In this document: piece by piece, positions 17,444 through 26,514 of the stretch
Layout of the letters: every line of letters begins with the position of its first letter
Numbering within the stretch: the first letter of the stretch is position 1
NCBI RefSeq assembly: GCF_965263005.1
Contig: NZ_OZ253579.1
Coordinates: 2,728,001-2,792,000 of the forward strand
Direction of reading: 5' to 3'
DNA: 64,000 nucleotides
Origin: Rariloculus sp965263005
GTDB taxonomy: Bacteria > Pseudomonadota > Gammaproteobacteria > Steroidobacterales > Rariloculaceae
The notes under the pieces: generated by a model
The model's database searches: none
What the model saw: the letters and a program-made list of their open reading frames with translations, nothing else
Told to the model about the DNA's origin: nothing
Made by a program: the position numbers and the translations under genes

Positions 17444-18831
17444 AAAACACCGTCGCCGTAAGCTTCGGCAACGAGGTTCTCGAACTTCGTGAACTCGCCG
17501 AGAAACGTCAGATTGAACTCGCCGGTCGGCCCGTTACGTTGCTTGCCGATGATGATGTCGGCGACGCCCTTTCGCGGCGTGTCGGCATTGTAATACTCCT
17601 CCCTGTATATCAGGACGATCAGATCGGCATCCTGCTCGATCGCGCCCGAATCGCGAAGATCCGACATCAAGGGTCTCTTGTCGTTGCGCGATTCGACGCC
17701 GCGGTTGAGTTGCGAGAGCGCGATGACGGGCAGATTGAGCTCCTTCGCGAGTGCTTTCAGGGATCGCGAGATCTCCGACATCTCGACCACGCGGTTCTCG
17801 GTCGCGGTGTTGACCCGCATGAGCTGAAGATAATCGACGACGATCAGGCCGAGGTTGTGCTCGCGCTTGAGGCGCCGGGCCCGCGCGCGTACTTCCGTCG
17901 GCGTCAGCGCGGCGCTGTCGTCGATGAAAATGGGCGCCGCCTTCAGAAGATCCACGGCTGAATCGATCCTCGACGAGACTACAGAGGTGAGATTGGCCTT
18001 CTGCAAGTCGGTTTGCTGGACCCTGCCTACCGAACGGATCATGCGAAACACCAACTGCTCCGCCGACATCTCCATGCTGAAGATCGCCGTCGCCACTTTC
18101 TTGCCGATCGCCGCATTTTCAGCGATGTTGACCGCAAGCGCTGTCTTGCCCATCGAGGGCCGGCCCGCAATGACTACGAGGTCGCCGCGCTGGAGTCCCG
18201 CTGTCTTCTCATCCAGGGCCGTGAATCCAGTCGCGAGACCCGTGATTCCGTCCTTGGAGTGGGTCAGAGTGTCGATCAGGTCGATCGTCGCCGGCAGAAC
18301 GTCCTGGAGAGCGACGAACCCGTCGGTCCGGCTCTGGCCGCGATCGGCGATCTCGAACACGCGCCGCTCCGCAGTGTCGACGAGTTCGCTGACGGTATGC
18401 CCTTCATTGTCGTAGACGCTTGACGCGATGTCTCCGCCGATCTCGATCAACTGGCGCAGCATTGAGTTATCCCGCACGATGCCGGCATAGGCGCGAACAT
18501 TCGCTGCGCTTGGCGTCGCCTCGACAAGCTGTGCGATGTAGGCGAGCCCGCCGGCCGCGTCGAGCTGATTCTGCCGTTCAAGCTGCTCGCCGACCGTGAT
18601 CGCATCGGGCGGCTGGTCGCGCTCGACGAGCTTGGCCAAGGTCCTGAAAATGAGCCGGTGATCGGCGCGGTAGAAATCATCCGCCGCGACGGCATCGGCG
18701 ATCCGCTCCCAGGCGCGGTGGTCGAGCATCACTGCGCCGAGCACGGACTGCTCGGCCTCGATGGAATGCGGGGGAAGGCGCGGCCCCGGTGCCCGGCGCG
18801 CGATATCCGTCGTCGACGCGGCTTCAGCCAT
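17440..18831 (-). CDS. dnaB: Replicative DNA helicase DnaB
   Basis: This is a 463-residue hexameric helicase. The N-terminal DnaB domain begins PPHSIEAEQSVLGAVMLDHR, and the RecA-like ATPase follows with Walker A IAGRPSMGKTALAVNIAE near residue 215. DYLQLM and the arginine-finger region come later. DnaB unwinds the fork in replication. The stop codon TAG lies inside the terminal CTAG of a repeat element, so the final residue or two may have been changed by the insertion; the C-terminal AEAYGDGVF looks slightly altered from common ends. It follows rplI by 46 bases. Confidence 0.96.
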   Translation of the reverse strand: MAEAASTTDIARRAPGPRLPPHSIEAEQSVLGAVMLDHRAWERIADAVAADDFYRADHRLIFRTLAKLVERDQPPDAITVGEQLERQNQLDAAGGLAYIAQLVEATPSAANVRAYAGIVRDNSMLRQLIEIGGDIASSVYDNEGHTVSELVDTAERRVFEIADRGQSRTDGFVALQDVLPATIDLIDTLTHSKDGITGLATGFTALDEKTAGLQRGDLVVIAGRPSMGKTALAVNIAENAAIGKKVATAIFSMEMSAEQLVFRMIRSVGRVQQTDLQKANLTSVVSSRIDSAVDLLKAAPIFIDDSAALTPTEVRARARRLKREHNLGLIVVDYLQLMRVNTATENRVVEMSEISRSLKALAKELNLPVIALSQLNRGVESRNDKRPLMSDLRDSGAIEQDADLIVLIYREEYYNADTPRKGVADIIIGKQRNGPTGEFNLTFLGEFTKFENLVAEAYGDGVF

Positions 18832-18877
18832 TTTCCCTCCGGTGTACGCCGATTGAGCTTAGCACGCCGCCTGAACC

Positions 18878-19435
18878 TCAGGCCGGTTCCGATGCATCGC
18901 GGCCCTGCTCGCCGGCGGCGGCCGTTCCGGCATCGCCGGAATCCGGTGAATCGGCAGATTTATCCGCATCGGCGGCCGCCTCGACCGCCTCGCTCGATTC
19001 CACGACAACCTTCAACGGTACGTCGACCTGCGCATGCAGGTGCAGTACGACCGTGTGCTCGCCGACGAGGCGCAGCGGCCCGTCGGGCATCCGAATCCTG
19101 CTGCGCTCGATCTTGACGCCCAGCGCCTCGCATGCGGCGGCGATGTCGATCGTCCCGACCGAGCCGAACAATTTACCCTCGGAACCGGCTCGCGCTGCAA
19201 TCCGAACGACCTGTCCATCGAGCACCTGCGCGCGCGCGCGCGCAGCCTCGACCTCGGTCTGGGCCTGCTTGTCACGCTCGGCACGCAACTGTTCGAACCT
19301 GGCGACATTCTCCGCCGTCGCGAGCGCCGCTTTGCCCATCGGGATCAGATAGTTGCGCGCGTAACCCGGCTTGACGTCGACGCGGTCGCCGATGCGGCCG
19401 ACGTTGTTGATCGTCTCCAACAGAAAGATTTTCAT
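18878..19435 (-). CDS. rplI: 50S ribosomal protein L9 with acidic tail
   Basis: The first about 148 residues are a normal bL9: MKIFLLETINNVGRIGDRVD, GYARNYLIPMGKA and a C-terminal RNA-binding domain with GKLFGSVGTIDIA. The protein is 185 residues long against about 149 normally. The extra tail (AVEAAADADKSADSPDSGD and so on) is acidic and low in complexity, and probably disordered. A similar but much longer acidic tail is present in rpsF of the same operon. Confidence 0.95.
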   Translation of the reverse strand: MKIFLLETINNVGRIGDRVDVKPGYARNYLIPMGKAALATAENVARFEQLRAERDKQAQTEVEAARARAQVLDGQVVRIAARAGSEGKLFGSVGTIDIAAACEALGVKIERSRIRMPDGPLRLVGEHTVVLHLHAQVDVPLKVVVESSEAVEAAADADKSADSPDSGDAGTAAAGEQGRDASEPA

Positions 19436-19452
19436 GACTTATTTCCTCCCAA

Positions 19453-20328
19453 TCATGGTCGTGCGCGCAGCGGCGCACGCAAGTCGAATATATTGTCCAC
19501 CAAGCCGGCGGTGCTCAAGCCGAGGACCCCAAGCAGCGTGAACGGCGGAATCAGCAGCACGTAGGCCGCGCCCGTCACAAACGGATTCCACTGCTTTGCA
19601 TGCGCCCAGGCATGCAATACGGCCAGGCCCTGAAACAGGAAGCAGAACACCACGAGCGGCGACAGATTCTGGATCGCGGTCAAGCCGGGGATCAAGCCAA
19701 GAGCGAGCAGCACCATCGCCGTGAGGCCGAGAACTCGCCCGAGCTTGAGGGCCCGAAACTCGACGCCGAAACCGGTCGCCTCGCGCACGAGCGTAAGCCA
19801 CCAATACCCAAGCAACAACCCCCCGATCACCTGCAGGAGAACAGCGGCCACGATCACGCTGAACAGCATCGCCCCTCCCGCGGCGATCGCCTCGAGTTCC
19901 GCTTCGCTTGCACCGCTCTCGCGGAACGCGTCCACGAGCTGTTGTATCAAGGGATCCAGAAACACGCTCGGCTCAGGCCCGAACCAGGTAACGGCAACCG
20001 CGGCGATGAGGCAACCCGACACCGTGACTTGAAAGGCAAGTCCCAACGCCCCGGACCAACGCAGCAAAGCGCCCATTCCGACACCGGCAAGCATCGAAAC
20101 GGCTCCGAAGGCGACGAGCATGGGCATCGCGTCACCGAGGACCCAGGCGATAACCGCAACGCCCGCTATACCGGCCACGGCGCTCAAGCTTCCCTCGAGA
20201 GTTCCTCGACGGGCCGTCTCGAGGGCAAGCAGCGCGGTCGTCACGAAGGGGAACAGCGGCGTAGCAATGACCGCGATGACGATGAGCAGGTAGCGGCGGG
20301 CCAGTACCCCGGCGATCAGTGCCTTCAT
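19453..20328 (-). CDS. DUF2232 family membrane protein
   Basis: This 291-residue protein has about eight transmembrane segments. Position between rpsR and rplI and features such as NLSPLVVFCFLFQGLAVLH near the C-terminus identify it as DUF2232 (YybS-like), which commonly sits in this operon in gammaproteobacteria. The function is unknown. It lies 71 bases after rpsR and 17 before rplI, so it is co-transcribed with ribosomal genes. Confidence 0.8.
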   Translation of the reverse strand: MKALIAGVLARRYLLIVIAVIATPLFPFVTTALLALETARRGTLEGSLSAVAGIAGVAVIAWVLGDAMPMLVAFGAVSMLAGVGMGALLRWSGALGLAFQVTVSGCLIAAVAVTWFGPEPSVFLDPLIQQLVDAFRESGASEAELEAIAAGGAMLFSVIVAAVLLQVIGGLLLGYWWLTLVREATGFGVEFRALKLGRVLGLTAMVLLALGLIPGLTAIQNLSPLVVFCFLFQGLAVLHAWAHAKQWNPFVTGAAYVLLIPPFTLLGVLGLSTAGLVDNIFDLRAPLRARP

Positions 20329-20399
20329 GACCCGCGTCAGCTCACGACGAACGCGGACGACACGAGGACCATGCGCGAGCGAGCCTGGCGGCTCCGGGC

Positions 20400-20624
20400 T
20401 CAGTGATGATCCGTGTAGGGCAGTAGCGCAAGAAAACGCGCGCGCTTGATCGCCGTTGCGAGCTGCCGCTGAAACGGCGCCCTCGTGCCGGTGATCCGGC
20501 TCGGAACGATTTTGCCCGTCTCGGTGACGTGCTGCTTGAGCGTCGCCAGATCCTTGTAGTCGATCTCTTTGATGCCCTCCGCGGTAAACCTGCAGAATTT
20601 CTTCCGGCGGAAAAACCTTGCCAT
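20400..20624 (-). CDS. rpsR: 30S ribosomal protein S18
   Basis: This 74-residue bS18 begins MARFFRRKKFCRFTAEGI and contains DYKDLATLKQHVTETGKIVPSR and the basic RQLATAIKRARFLALLPY. It forms a heterodimer with S6 in the 30S platform; rpsF is 11 bases upstream. Confidence 0.97.
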   Translation of the reverse strand: MARFFRRKKFCRFTAEGIKEIDYKDLATLKQHVTETGKIVPSRITGTRAPFQRQLATAIKRARFLALLPYTDHH

Positions 20625-20635
20625 GCTCTGTCCTC

Positions 20636-21412
20636 CTATTCTGCCGCGCCGTCTTTCGCGCCTTTTGCTTCGCCTTCGACCGCGGGTTCTGACCCGCTTT
20701 CTGCCTCGACTTCTGCCGCCGGTTCGGCCTCGCCTTCAGACTCAGCTTCAGCCTCGGCTTCTGCGGCGGATTCCGCCTGGCTTTCCGCCTCGACTTCCGC
20801 CTGGCTTTCCGCCTCGACTTCCGCCTCGACTTCCGCCTCGGCTTCCGCCTCGACTTCCGCCTCGGCTTCCGCCTCGACTTCCGCCTCGACTTCCGCCTCG
20901 GCTTCTACCGCAGGTGCCTCGGAACCGGACGCTGCAGCGGGCTTGGCTTCGACGGTATCGCCCTCGCCGCCTTTCCTGGAATCTTTAGCGTCAGACCCGG
21001 CAGTCTCAGGCGCCGCCGGCGCTTCGCGAGCCGGCTCGGGGCGCGGGCGGCGATCACGTTCGGCGGACTGGGCTTCTCTGGCTTTCTCCTCCGCGTAAGC
21101 CTGAGCCATGACTGACGGCTCGGTGATCGCCTTGTCGCAACGAATCACCAGGTGGCGCAATACGGCGTCGCTGAAGCGGAAAGCGCCGATGAGCTCATCA
21201 AGCGCCGATTTCTCGCACTCGATATTGAACAGTGCATAGTGCGCCTTGTGAACCTTCGTGATCGAGTGTGCGAGCTGCCTGCGCCCCCAATCCTCCTCAC
21301 GGTGGACAACGCCGTCGGCGCCCTCGATCATGCCGCGGTAGCGCTGCATCATCGCAGGCACCTGCTCGCTCTGGTCAGGATGGACCAGAAACACGACTTC
21401 GTAGTGTCGCAT
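20636..21412 (-). CDS. rpsF: 30S ribosomal protein S6 with long acidic repeat tail
   Basis: Residues 1 to about 105 are a normal bS6 (MRHYEVVFLVHPDQSEQ, then DWGRRQLAHSITKVHKAHY). The remaining 150 residues are an unusual extension made largely of Glu-Ala-Glu-Val repeats. At DNA level this is a run of short direct repeats based on the minus-strand complement of CTTCCGCCTCGA (about 20770-20905). Normal bS6 is 95-140 residues; this one is 258. I chose ATG 21412 over TTG 21415. Some bS6 proteins receive C-terminal glutamates from RimK; an encoded poly-Glu/Ala tail on this scale is rare. Confidence 0.95.
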   Translation of the reverse strand: MRHYEVVFLVHPDQSEQVPAMMQRYRGMIEGADGVVHREEDWGRRQLAHSITKVHKAHYALFNIECEKSALDELIGAFRFSDAVLRHLVIRCDKAITEPSVMAQAYAEEKAREAQSAERDRRPRPEPAREAPAAPETAGSDAKDSRKGGEGDTVEAKPAAASGSEAPAVEAEAEVEAEVEAEAEAEVEAEAEAEVEAEVEAESQAEVEAESQAESAAEAEAEAESEGEAEPAAEVEAESGSEPAVEGEAKGAKDGAAE

Positions 21413-21473
21413 CAAGACTCCCTTCGGTTTTGCAGCCTCCCGGTTGGCGGTGAGGCAAGGAGCTACAGTTGTT

Positions 21474-21490
21474 GTGGCTCAGCGAGCCAC
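21474..21490. promoter_or_regulatory. Perfect hairpin in the rpsF leader
   Basis: GTGGCTC AGC GAGCCAC is a perfect 7-bp stem with a 3-base loop, between rlmB and rpsF and about 60 bases before the rpsF start. It has no T-run, so it is not a standard intrinsic terminator. It could be part of a leader structure controlling the rpsF-rpsR operon (S6:S18 autoregulation is known in other bacteria), but the known motif is not clearly visible. Confidence 0.3.
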
Positions 21491-21525
21491 TGGGCGGGCC
21501 ATGCTACTCGACCCCCTGCCCGAGC

Positions 21526-22326
21526 TCAAGCGCCCCGCGGCGAGCCGGACGCAGGCGGTTCGGTCCCCGGTCGCCCGTCGACCGGGCACCGGCGCAGCAA
21601 CTCATAAAGCACGACGCCGCATGCGACCGATACGTTGAGGCTCGCGACCATTCCATGCATGGGTATCGCCACGAGTTCGTCGCACGATTTGCGGGTCAGG
21701 CGGCGCAGCCCCCTCCCCTCGCCGCCGACGACGACGGCGAGCGGCGTTCGCAACTCCGATTCATACAGGGATCGATCCGCCGTACCGTCGGCGCCGACGA
21801 TCCACACGCCCGCTGCCTTGAGCCACGCGAGCGTCCGCGCGAGATTCGCGGCGCGATGGACGGGCACGGTCTCCGCCGCGCCGGTCGCGGCCTTCCGCGC
21901 GGCCGGTGTCACCCTGGCCGCGCGTGATTGCGGAACGATCACCGCGTCGATGCCGCACGCATCGGCCGTGCGCAGACAGGCGCCGAGGTTGCGCGGGTCC
22001 TCGACCCGATCGAGCACGAGCAGCCGCAGCGATCGGCCGCGCTCGACGACCATCGCTTCGAGCTCTCGGACAGTGAACTCCTCGCCGGCGCGCACCTCGA
22101 TCACGACACCCTGATGCGCGCCGCCGCCGGACTGCCGATCGAGGGCCGATCGGGCCGCCCGGTTGACCTTGATACCGAGCGCTTCGAGCACCGCCTCGAT
22201 GCCGGCCAGGCGCTTCCCCGTCGCGCGTTCGTGCAACCAGGCCGCGACGATCGACTCGGGCCGCCTCTCGAGCACGGTCTTCACGGCGTGCAGGCCGTAG
22301 ATGAGCCGCGCGCGTGAATCAGTCAC
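21526..22326 (-). CDS. rlmB: 23S rRNA (guanosine-2'-O-)-methyltransferase RlmB
   Basis: This 266-residue SpoU-family methyltransferase has the N-terminal L30e-like substrate domain (LIYGLHAVKTVLERRPE). The SPOUT core carries LDRVEDPRNLGACLRTADA, GGEGRGLRRLTRKSCD and IPMHGMVASLNVSVACG. It methylates G2251 of 23S rRNA. It overlaps the end of rnr by 8 bases, as is common for the rnr-rlmB pair. Confidence 0.95.
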   Translation of the reverse strand: MTDSRARLIYGLHAVKTVLERRPESIVAAWLHERATGKRLAGIEAVLEALGIKVNRAARSALDRQSGGGAHQGVVIEVRAGEEFTVRELEAMVVERGRSLRLLVLDRVEDPRNLGACLRTADACGIDAVIVPQSRAARVTPAARKAATGAAETVPVHRAANLARTLAWLKAAGVWIVGADGTADRSLYESELRTPLAVVVGGEGRGLRRLTRKSCDELVAIPMHGMVASLNVSVACGVVLYELLRRCPVDGRPGTEPPASGSPRGA

Positions 22327-24148
22327 GCCGGCGCCGCCTCCCGCGTTCAGGCCGACCCGGGCTCCCGGTCGACTCGAGCAGCATGAAGTCTATCTTGCGC
22401 TCCTCGAGATTGACGCCGGCGAGCCGCACTTCAAGCGCATCGGCCAGCCGGTAGCGTGCGCCGCTGCGCTCGCCTGTGAATTGCGTCCCGGCCGCGTCGC
22501 GACGGTAGTAGTCGCCCGGCAGCGTGCTCACATGGACGAGACCGTCCACCTGCAGCTCAGGCACGCGCACGAACAGGCCGAAAGGCACGACTCCCGTAAC
22601 CACGACCTCGAACGTATCGCCGACCCTGTCCTTCATGTATGCGCACTTGAGCTGCTCCTCGACATCCCATACGGCCTCGTCGGCGCGCCGCTCGGCTCGC
22701 GAGCACTGCTCGCCGAGCTTTTCCATCCCGGAGAGCGAATACGGAAACCCCTGGAACGTCCGTTTTCTGAGCGACCACTTGATCGCTCGGTGGACAAGCA
22801 GATCGGGATAACGGCGAATCGGTGAGGTGAAGTGCGCATACGCGCCGAGCGCAAGCCCGAAGTGGCCCACGTTCTTCGGTTGATAGCACGCCTGGTTCAT
22901 CGAGCGAAGCAGCATTGTCTCGATGAGTTCAGCTTCGGGCTTGCCCGCAAGATTCGCGATCAGGCGGCTGAACTGCCGCGGCTCAGGCTTGCCGGCTGGC
23001 AGCGCCTCGAGACGCAGCGTTTTCAGAACGGCCGCAATCGCCTCGATGCGATCCGGATCCGGGCCTTCGTGCACCCGATACAGGCCTGGCAGCCGCGCCT
23101 GGCGCATCTGCTTCGCGGCTTCGACGTTTGCGGCAATCATGCACTCCTCGATGATCCTGTGCGTCAGCAGGCGCTCGGTCGCGTGGAGGCTCCTGACCTT
23201 GCCGCTGTCATCGAGCTCGATCACGGTTTGAGGCAAATCGAAATCGATCGCGCCGCGCTGGCGGCGGGCACCTTCGAACGCCTCGTGGACGGCGCGCAAG
23301 TGATCGAGTCGCGGCTTGAGCTTCGCGTGCTTGCCTCGTGGCTGTGCGCCGCTCAGCACGTTCCAGCTTTCCGTATAGGTCAGACGAGCCGTTGAGCGCA
23401 TCACACCCTCGAAAAAGCGCGACCGCGTGACCTGACCGCCGGCCGAGACCTGCATCTCACACGCGAGACACAAGCGGTCGACGCGAGGATTGAGCGAGCA
23501 CAGCCCGTTCGACAACACCTCCGGCAGCATCGGCACGACGCGATCGGGGAAGTAGACGGACGTCCCGCGAAGCTGCGCTTCGCGGTCGAGCGCGGAGCCC
23601 GGCTCTACGTAGTGGCTCACGTCCGCGATCGCGACGATCAGGCGCCAGCCATCGCGGTGCGGCTCGCAATAGACCGCATCGTCGAAATCCCTCGCGTCCG
23701 CGCCGTCGATCGTGACGAGATCGAGATCGCGAAGGTCCTCGCGACCTTGCTTCGCCCCGGGGTTGACCGAGCGCGGCACCTCGCTCGCCGCTTCGGCGAC
23801 GGCGCTCGGCCACTCGCTCGCAATGCCGTGGGCGAGAATCGCGACATCGGTCTCGACACCGGGCCGATGGGCTTCCACGGTACGCGTGACGAGGTCCACA
23901 CGGCCCGTCAGGCCGTATTCGAAGGCGTGATTACGCATCAACTGACCGTCACGCACCATCGCTTTGAGGCGCTGCTCCAGCGCCCGCAGATGCTGCGCCT
24001 CGCGGATGTCGACCTCGGCGCCGAGCGACTCCAGGCTCAACGGTGCTCTCGCAGCCTCAACGACCTCGATTATCCGGTCACGGCTCGGGATACGGTGTAC
24101 GTAGCGGCGCTCTCGCGATGATGCGCCGTGCCGGCTGCGCAGCGCCAC
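22319..24148 (-). CDS. rnr: Ribonuclease R lacking both cold-shock domains
   Basis: The 609-residue protein has the RNase R winged-helix N-terminus (RRYVHRIPSRDRIIE, then KAMVRDGQLMRNHAFEYGL). It also has the RNB catalytic domain with DLVTIDGADARDFDDAVYCE, a C-terminal S1 domain (VTGVVPFGLFVRVPELQVDG) and a basic tail. In full-length RNase R (about 800 residues) two cold-shock domains lie between the first two parts. Here TGRVDLVTRTVEAHR runs straight into PGVETDVAILAHGIASEWP at residue 95 (about 23866), so about 120-130 residues are missing in frame. Catalytic residues are kept. The GTG start at 24148 gives the normal N-terminus. It may be a real deletion or an assembly collapse. Confidence 0.92.
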   Translation of the reverse strand: MALRSRHGASSRERRYVHRIPSRDRIIEVVEAARAPLSLESLGAEVDIREAQHLRALEQRLKAMVRDGQLMRNHAFEYGLTGRVDLVTRTVEAHRPGVETDVAILAHGIASEWPSAVAEAASEVPRSVNPGAKQGREDLRDLDLVTIDGADARDFDDAVYCEPHRDGWRLIVAIADVSHYVEPGSALDREAQLRGTSVYFPDRVVPMLPEVLSNGLCSLNPRVDRLCLACEMQVSAGGQVTRSRFFEGVMRSTARLTYTESWNVLSGAQPRGKHAKLKPRLDHLRAVHEAFEGARRQRGAIDFDLPQTVIELDDSGKVRSLHATERLLTHRIIEECMIAANVEAAKQMRQARLPGLYRVHEGPDPDRIEAIAAVLKTLRLEALPAGKPEPRQFSRLIANLAGKPEAELIETMLLRSMNQACYQPKNVGHFGLALGAYAHFTSPIRRYPDLLVHRAIKWSLRKRTFQGFPYSLSGMEKLGEQCSRAERRADEAVWDVEEQLKCAYMKDRVGDTFEVVVTGVVPFGLFVRVPELQVDGLVHVSTLPGDYYRRDAAGTQFTGERSGARYRLADALEVRLAGVNLEERKIDFMLLESTGSPGRPERGRRRRRD

Positions 24149-24313
24149 TAGGCGGCGCCTTCACTCATCAACAGCCGGGTGTCGGACATAACGCGCGCAT
24201 CTTATACCGAATCGTTCGCCCCTGGCACGTCCGGCAGCCCGCGGCAAAAGTCCGGCTACGGGCTGAAGCTCACGAATCTCGCGACGAGATGCGCCACGGT
24301 CGCGGGAATGAAG

Positions 24314-25440
24314 CTAGCGCTCGATCGAAACAATATCGTGGCGGGTGAGATCGAGGACTGCACGCTTCACGGCGTCGGCGGGATAATTTTCGAGACTTTT
24401 GCACAGTGCGTCGTATCTCAACGCCGTGCGGTCGCACAACGCGGCCACGATAGCTTGGCACACGGGCTCCAATTCGAGCTGCAAGCCGTTGACCACTAAC
24501 GCGCCGCGTTCGAGCGCCGGTGCGCGAAACGTCGTAAGTCTCAGCGAGCAGTCGCCTGACAAAGGCGTGGCGGCAAGGTCGAGCGCAGCGAGGTTGAACT
24601 CGGCGTTCATGCGCTCGCGGCCAATCCAGTCCAGCTCAAACCCTTCCGCGTTCGCCGAATCGAGCAGCACGACGCCAAGCTTCCGAACCAATTCAGATAC
24701 GCTGCCCCGATAGTCGGCCACGGAAAATGCCTTGCGGGCGCCGATCTCCTGCTCGAACAATTTGGCCGCCGTCTGAACGACATAGTCGAACATTGTCGGC
24801 GAGTAGGACCCCACCGAGAGGTGGAAGCTGCCGACCTTGAAGCGGTATGACGTGGTGCCACCAGCCTCGCGGTATGTAGAACACGTCGCCTTCTTCCAGA
24901 ATGACTTCGAGCGCCGGTTCCGTCGGGCAGGTGTGACCGCTCGTGTCGTTCGTCTGATACGTGAGCGGCAACGGGAACGTCGGCGGGTAAATCCGCCAGC
25001 GTTTGCGGCCGATCAACTGGATGACGAATACGTCGTGGGTATCCCAGTGCTGGCCGAACGTCCCGTCGCCGGCGAAGCTGAGGTAAGCGTTGCTCGAGGT
25101 CCGCGTGTCGGCGAAGCTCCCGACCTCGAGGCAAAGCCGCTTCGCGGCCACGGAGTGCTGCTCGAGCCAGTTGATCACCAGCGTTGCACCGCGGCCCATG
25201 TGCTCATAGAACTTGGCCTTGTTGAACACGCGCCGGGTTCTGCCGGGCTCAACGATGTCGTCGGTATATGCCTGCTCGGGAACCTGCCCGTGATGGAACA
25301 TGCGCATGAGCGGCACTCTCGGTTCGACCGAGTGCAGGAGCTGGTCGATATCGGACCAGGCGAAAGGGCGTTCGGCCAATGCGCCTCGGAAATGGTGCGG
25401 CTTCTGCTCGAAATACGTCTGGATGCGGGTCTCCTGGCCG
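24314..25440 (-). pseudogene. JmjC/cupin-like oxygenase, frameshifted
   Basis: Two minus-strand frames join into one JmjC-type protein. The first (to about 24840) carries the family N-terminus QTYFEQKPHHFRGA, the iron motif GQHWDTHDVFVIQL and the second histidine region DVFYIPRGWWHHVIPL. The reading frame then shifts by one base near 24840, and the rest continues in another frame as FKVGSFHLSVGSYSPTMFDY down to 24314. Without the shift the product would be about 370 residues. Cupin/JmjC proteins of this kind often accompany tryptophan halogenases in TonB-receptor clusters; the neighbour is indeed a halogenase remnant. The 5' end of the gene also seems lost at the junction near 25430. Confidence 0.7.
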
Positions 25441-26456
25441 ATTACCTGAAGCGCCGTTTCAGCGGCAGGATTCGCCACATCGTCGACTCGGTCACCGAGG
25501 TCGTAACGGCCGAGGACGGCGCGATCAGTCACCTGGTGACGAAAGACAACGGCTCATTGCACGCTGACCTCTTCGTCGACTGCTCCGGTTTTCAGGCGCT
25601 TCTCATGGACAAGACGCTGAAAGAACCGTTCGTTTCGTACCGCGACTGCCTGTTGAACGATCGTGCCGTGGCAGCGCAGGTTCCGTATCTGAATTCGCCG
25701 CGGCGCTCGCCATACACGACCGCACGGGCCATGAACAGCGGCTGGTGTTGGGACATACCGTTGTTTCACCGCCGAGGTGTCGGTTACGTCTACAGCAGTT
25801 CCTTCGCCTCGGATGATCAGGCCGAGGACGAGTTTCGGCGCCATTTGGGGGCGCCGGCCGACGGCGTTGAGATGCGCCGGATCAGGATGCGCGTCGGGCG
25901 GCACAGAAACCTGTGGGTCAGGAATTGCGTGGCCGTGGGGCTTGCCGGTGGATTCATCGAGCCACTGGAATCCACCGGGCTAGACCTCATACAAAAGGGA
26001 CTGGCGACACTGCTGCATTGCTTCCCCGACAGGTCGTTCGATCCCGAACTCGCCGCCGTCTACAACGACACGATGACACGCTACTACGATCAGATCAGGG
26101 ACTTCATTGTGCTGCACTTCTGCGTGACGAGGCGCAGGGACACGGCCTATTGGCGCGCCTGCGCCGAAGACCTGCACAAGAGCGACCATCTCGAAGAGTT
26201 GCTGAAGGCGTGGCGCAAGGCCCAGGGAAAGATCTACCTCACGCGGGTGGGCAGCCTGGGCGAGTACTTCGGTCCGCTGTCGTACTACTGCATCCTGGCC
26301 GGCATGGGCTTCCTTCCGGAAAAACCTCCGGCGCTGTACGGCGTGGCCGACTGGTCAAATCTGGAGCGGGACTGGGCCAGCGAATCCTCAAAGGCTCAGC
26401 AAGCTCTCGGCCTGCTGCCTGACCACGACCGCTACCTCGCGGAGCTCAACAGCTAG
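25410..26456 (+). pseudogene. Flavin-dependent tryptophan halogenase, 5'-truncated
   Basis: The frame from about 25410 matches the C-terminal two thirds of tryptophan halogenases: LDAGLLADYLKRRF, LHADLFVDCSGFQALLMDKTL, YTTARAMNSGWCWDIPL, GGFIEPLESTGLDLIQKGL and the C-terminal PEKPPALYGVADW. The N-terminal FAD-binding GxGxxG motif and the catalytic lysine region, about 150 residues, are absent. Upstream the frame only mirrors the JmjC remnant on the other strand, so the two truncated genes meet head to head near 25430. A start at ATG 25392 is possible, but the product could not bind FAD normally. Confidence 0.75.
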
Positions 26457-26514
26457 CAGCCAACCGCGGCCAGCCTCAGTCAGCCCCGGCGAGCCGCGGC
26501 CAGCCTCGGCGAAC

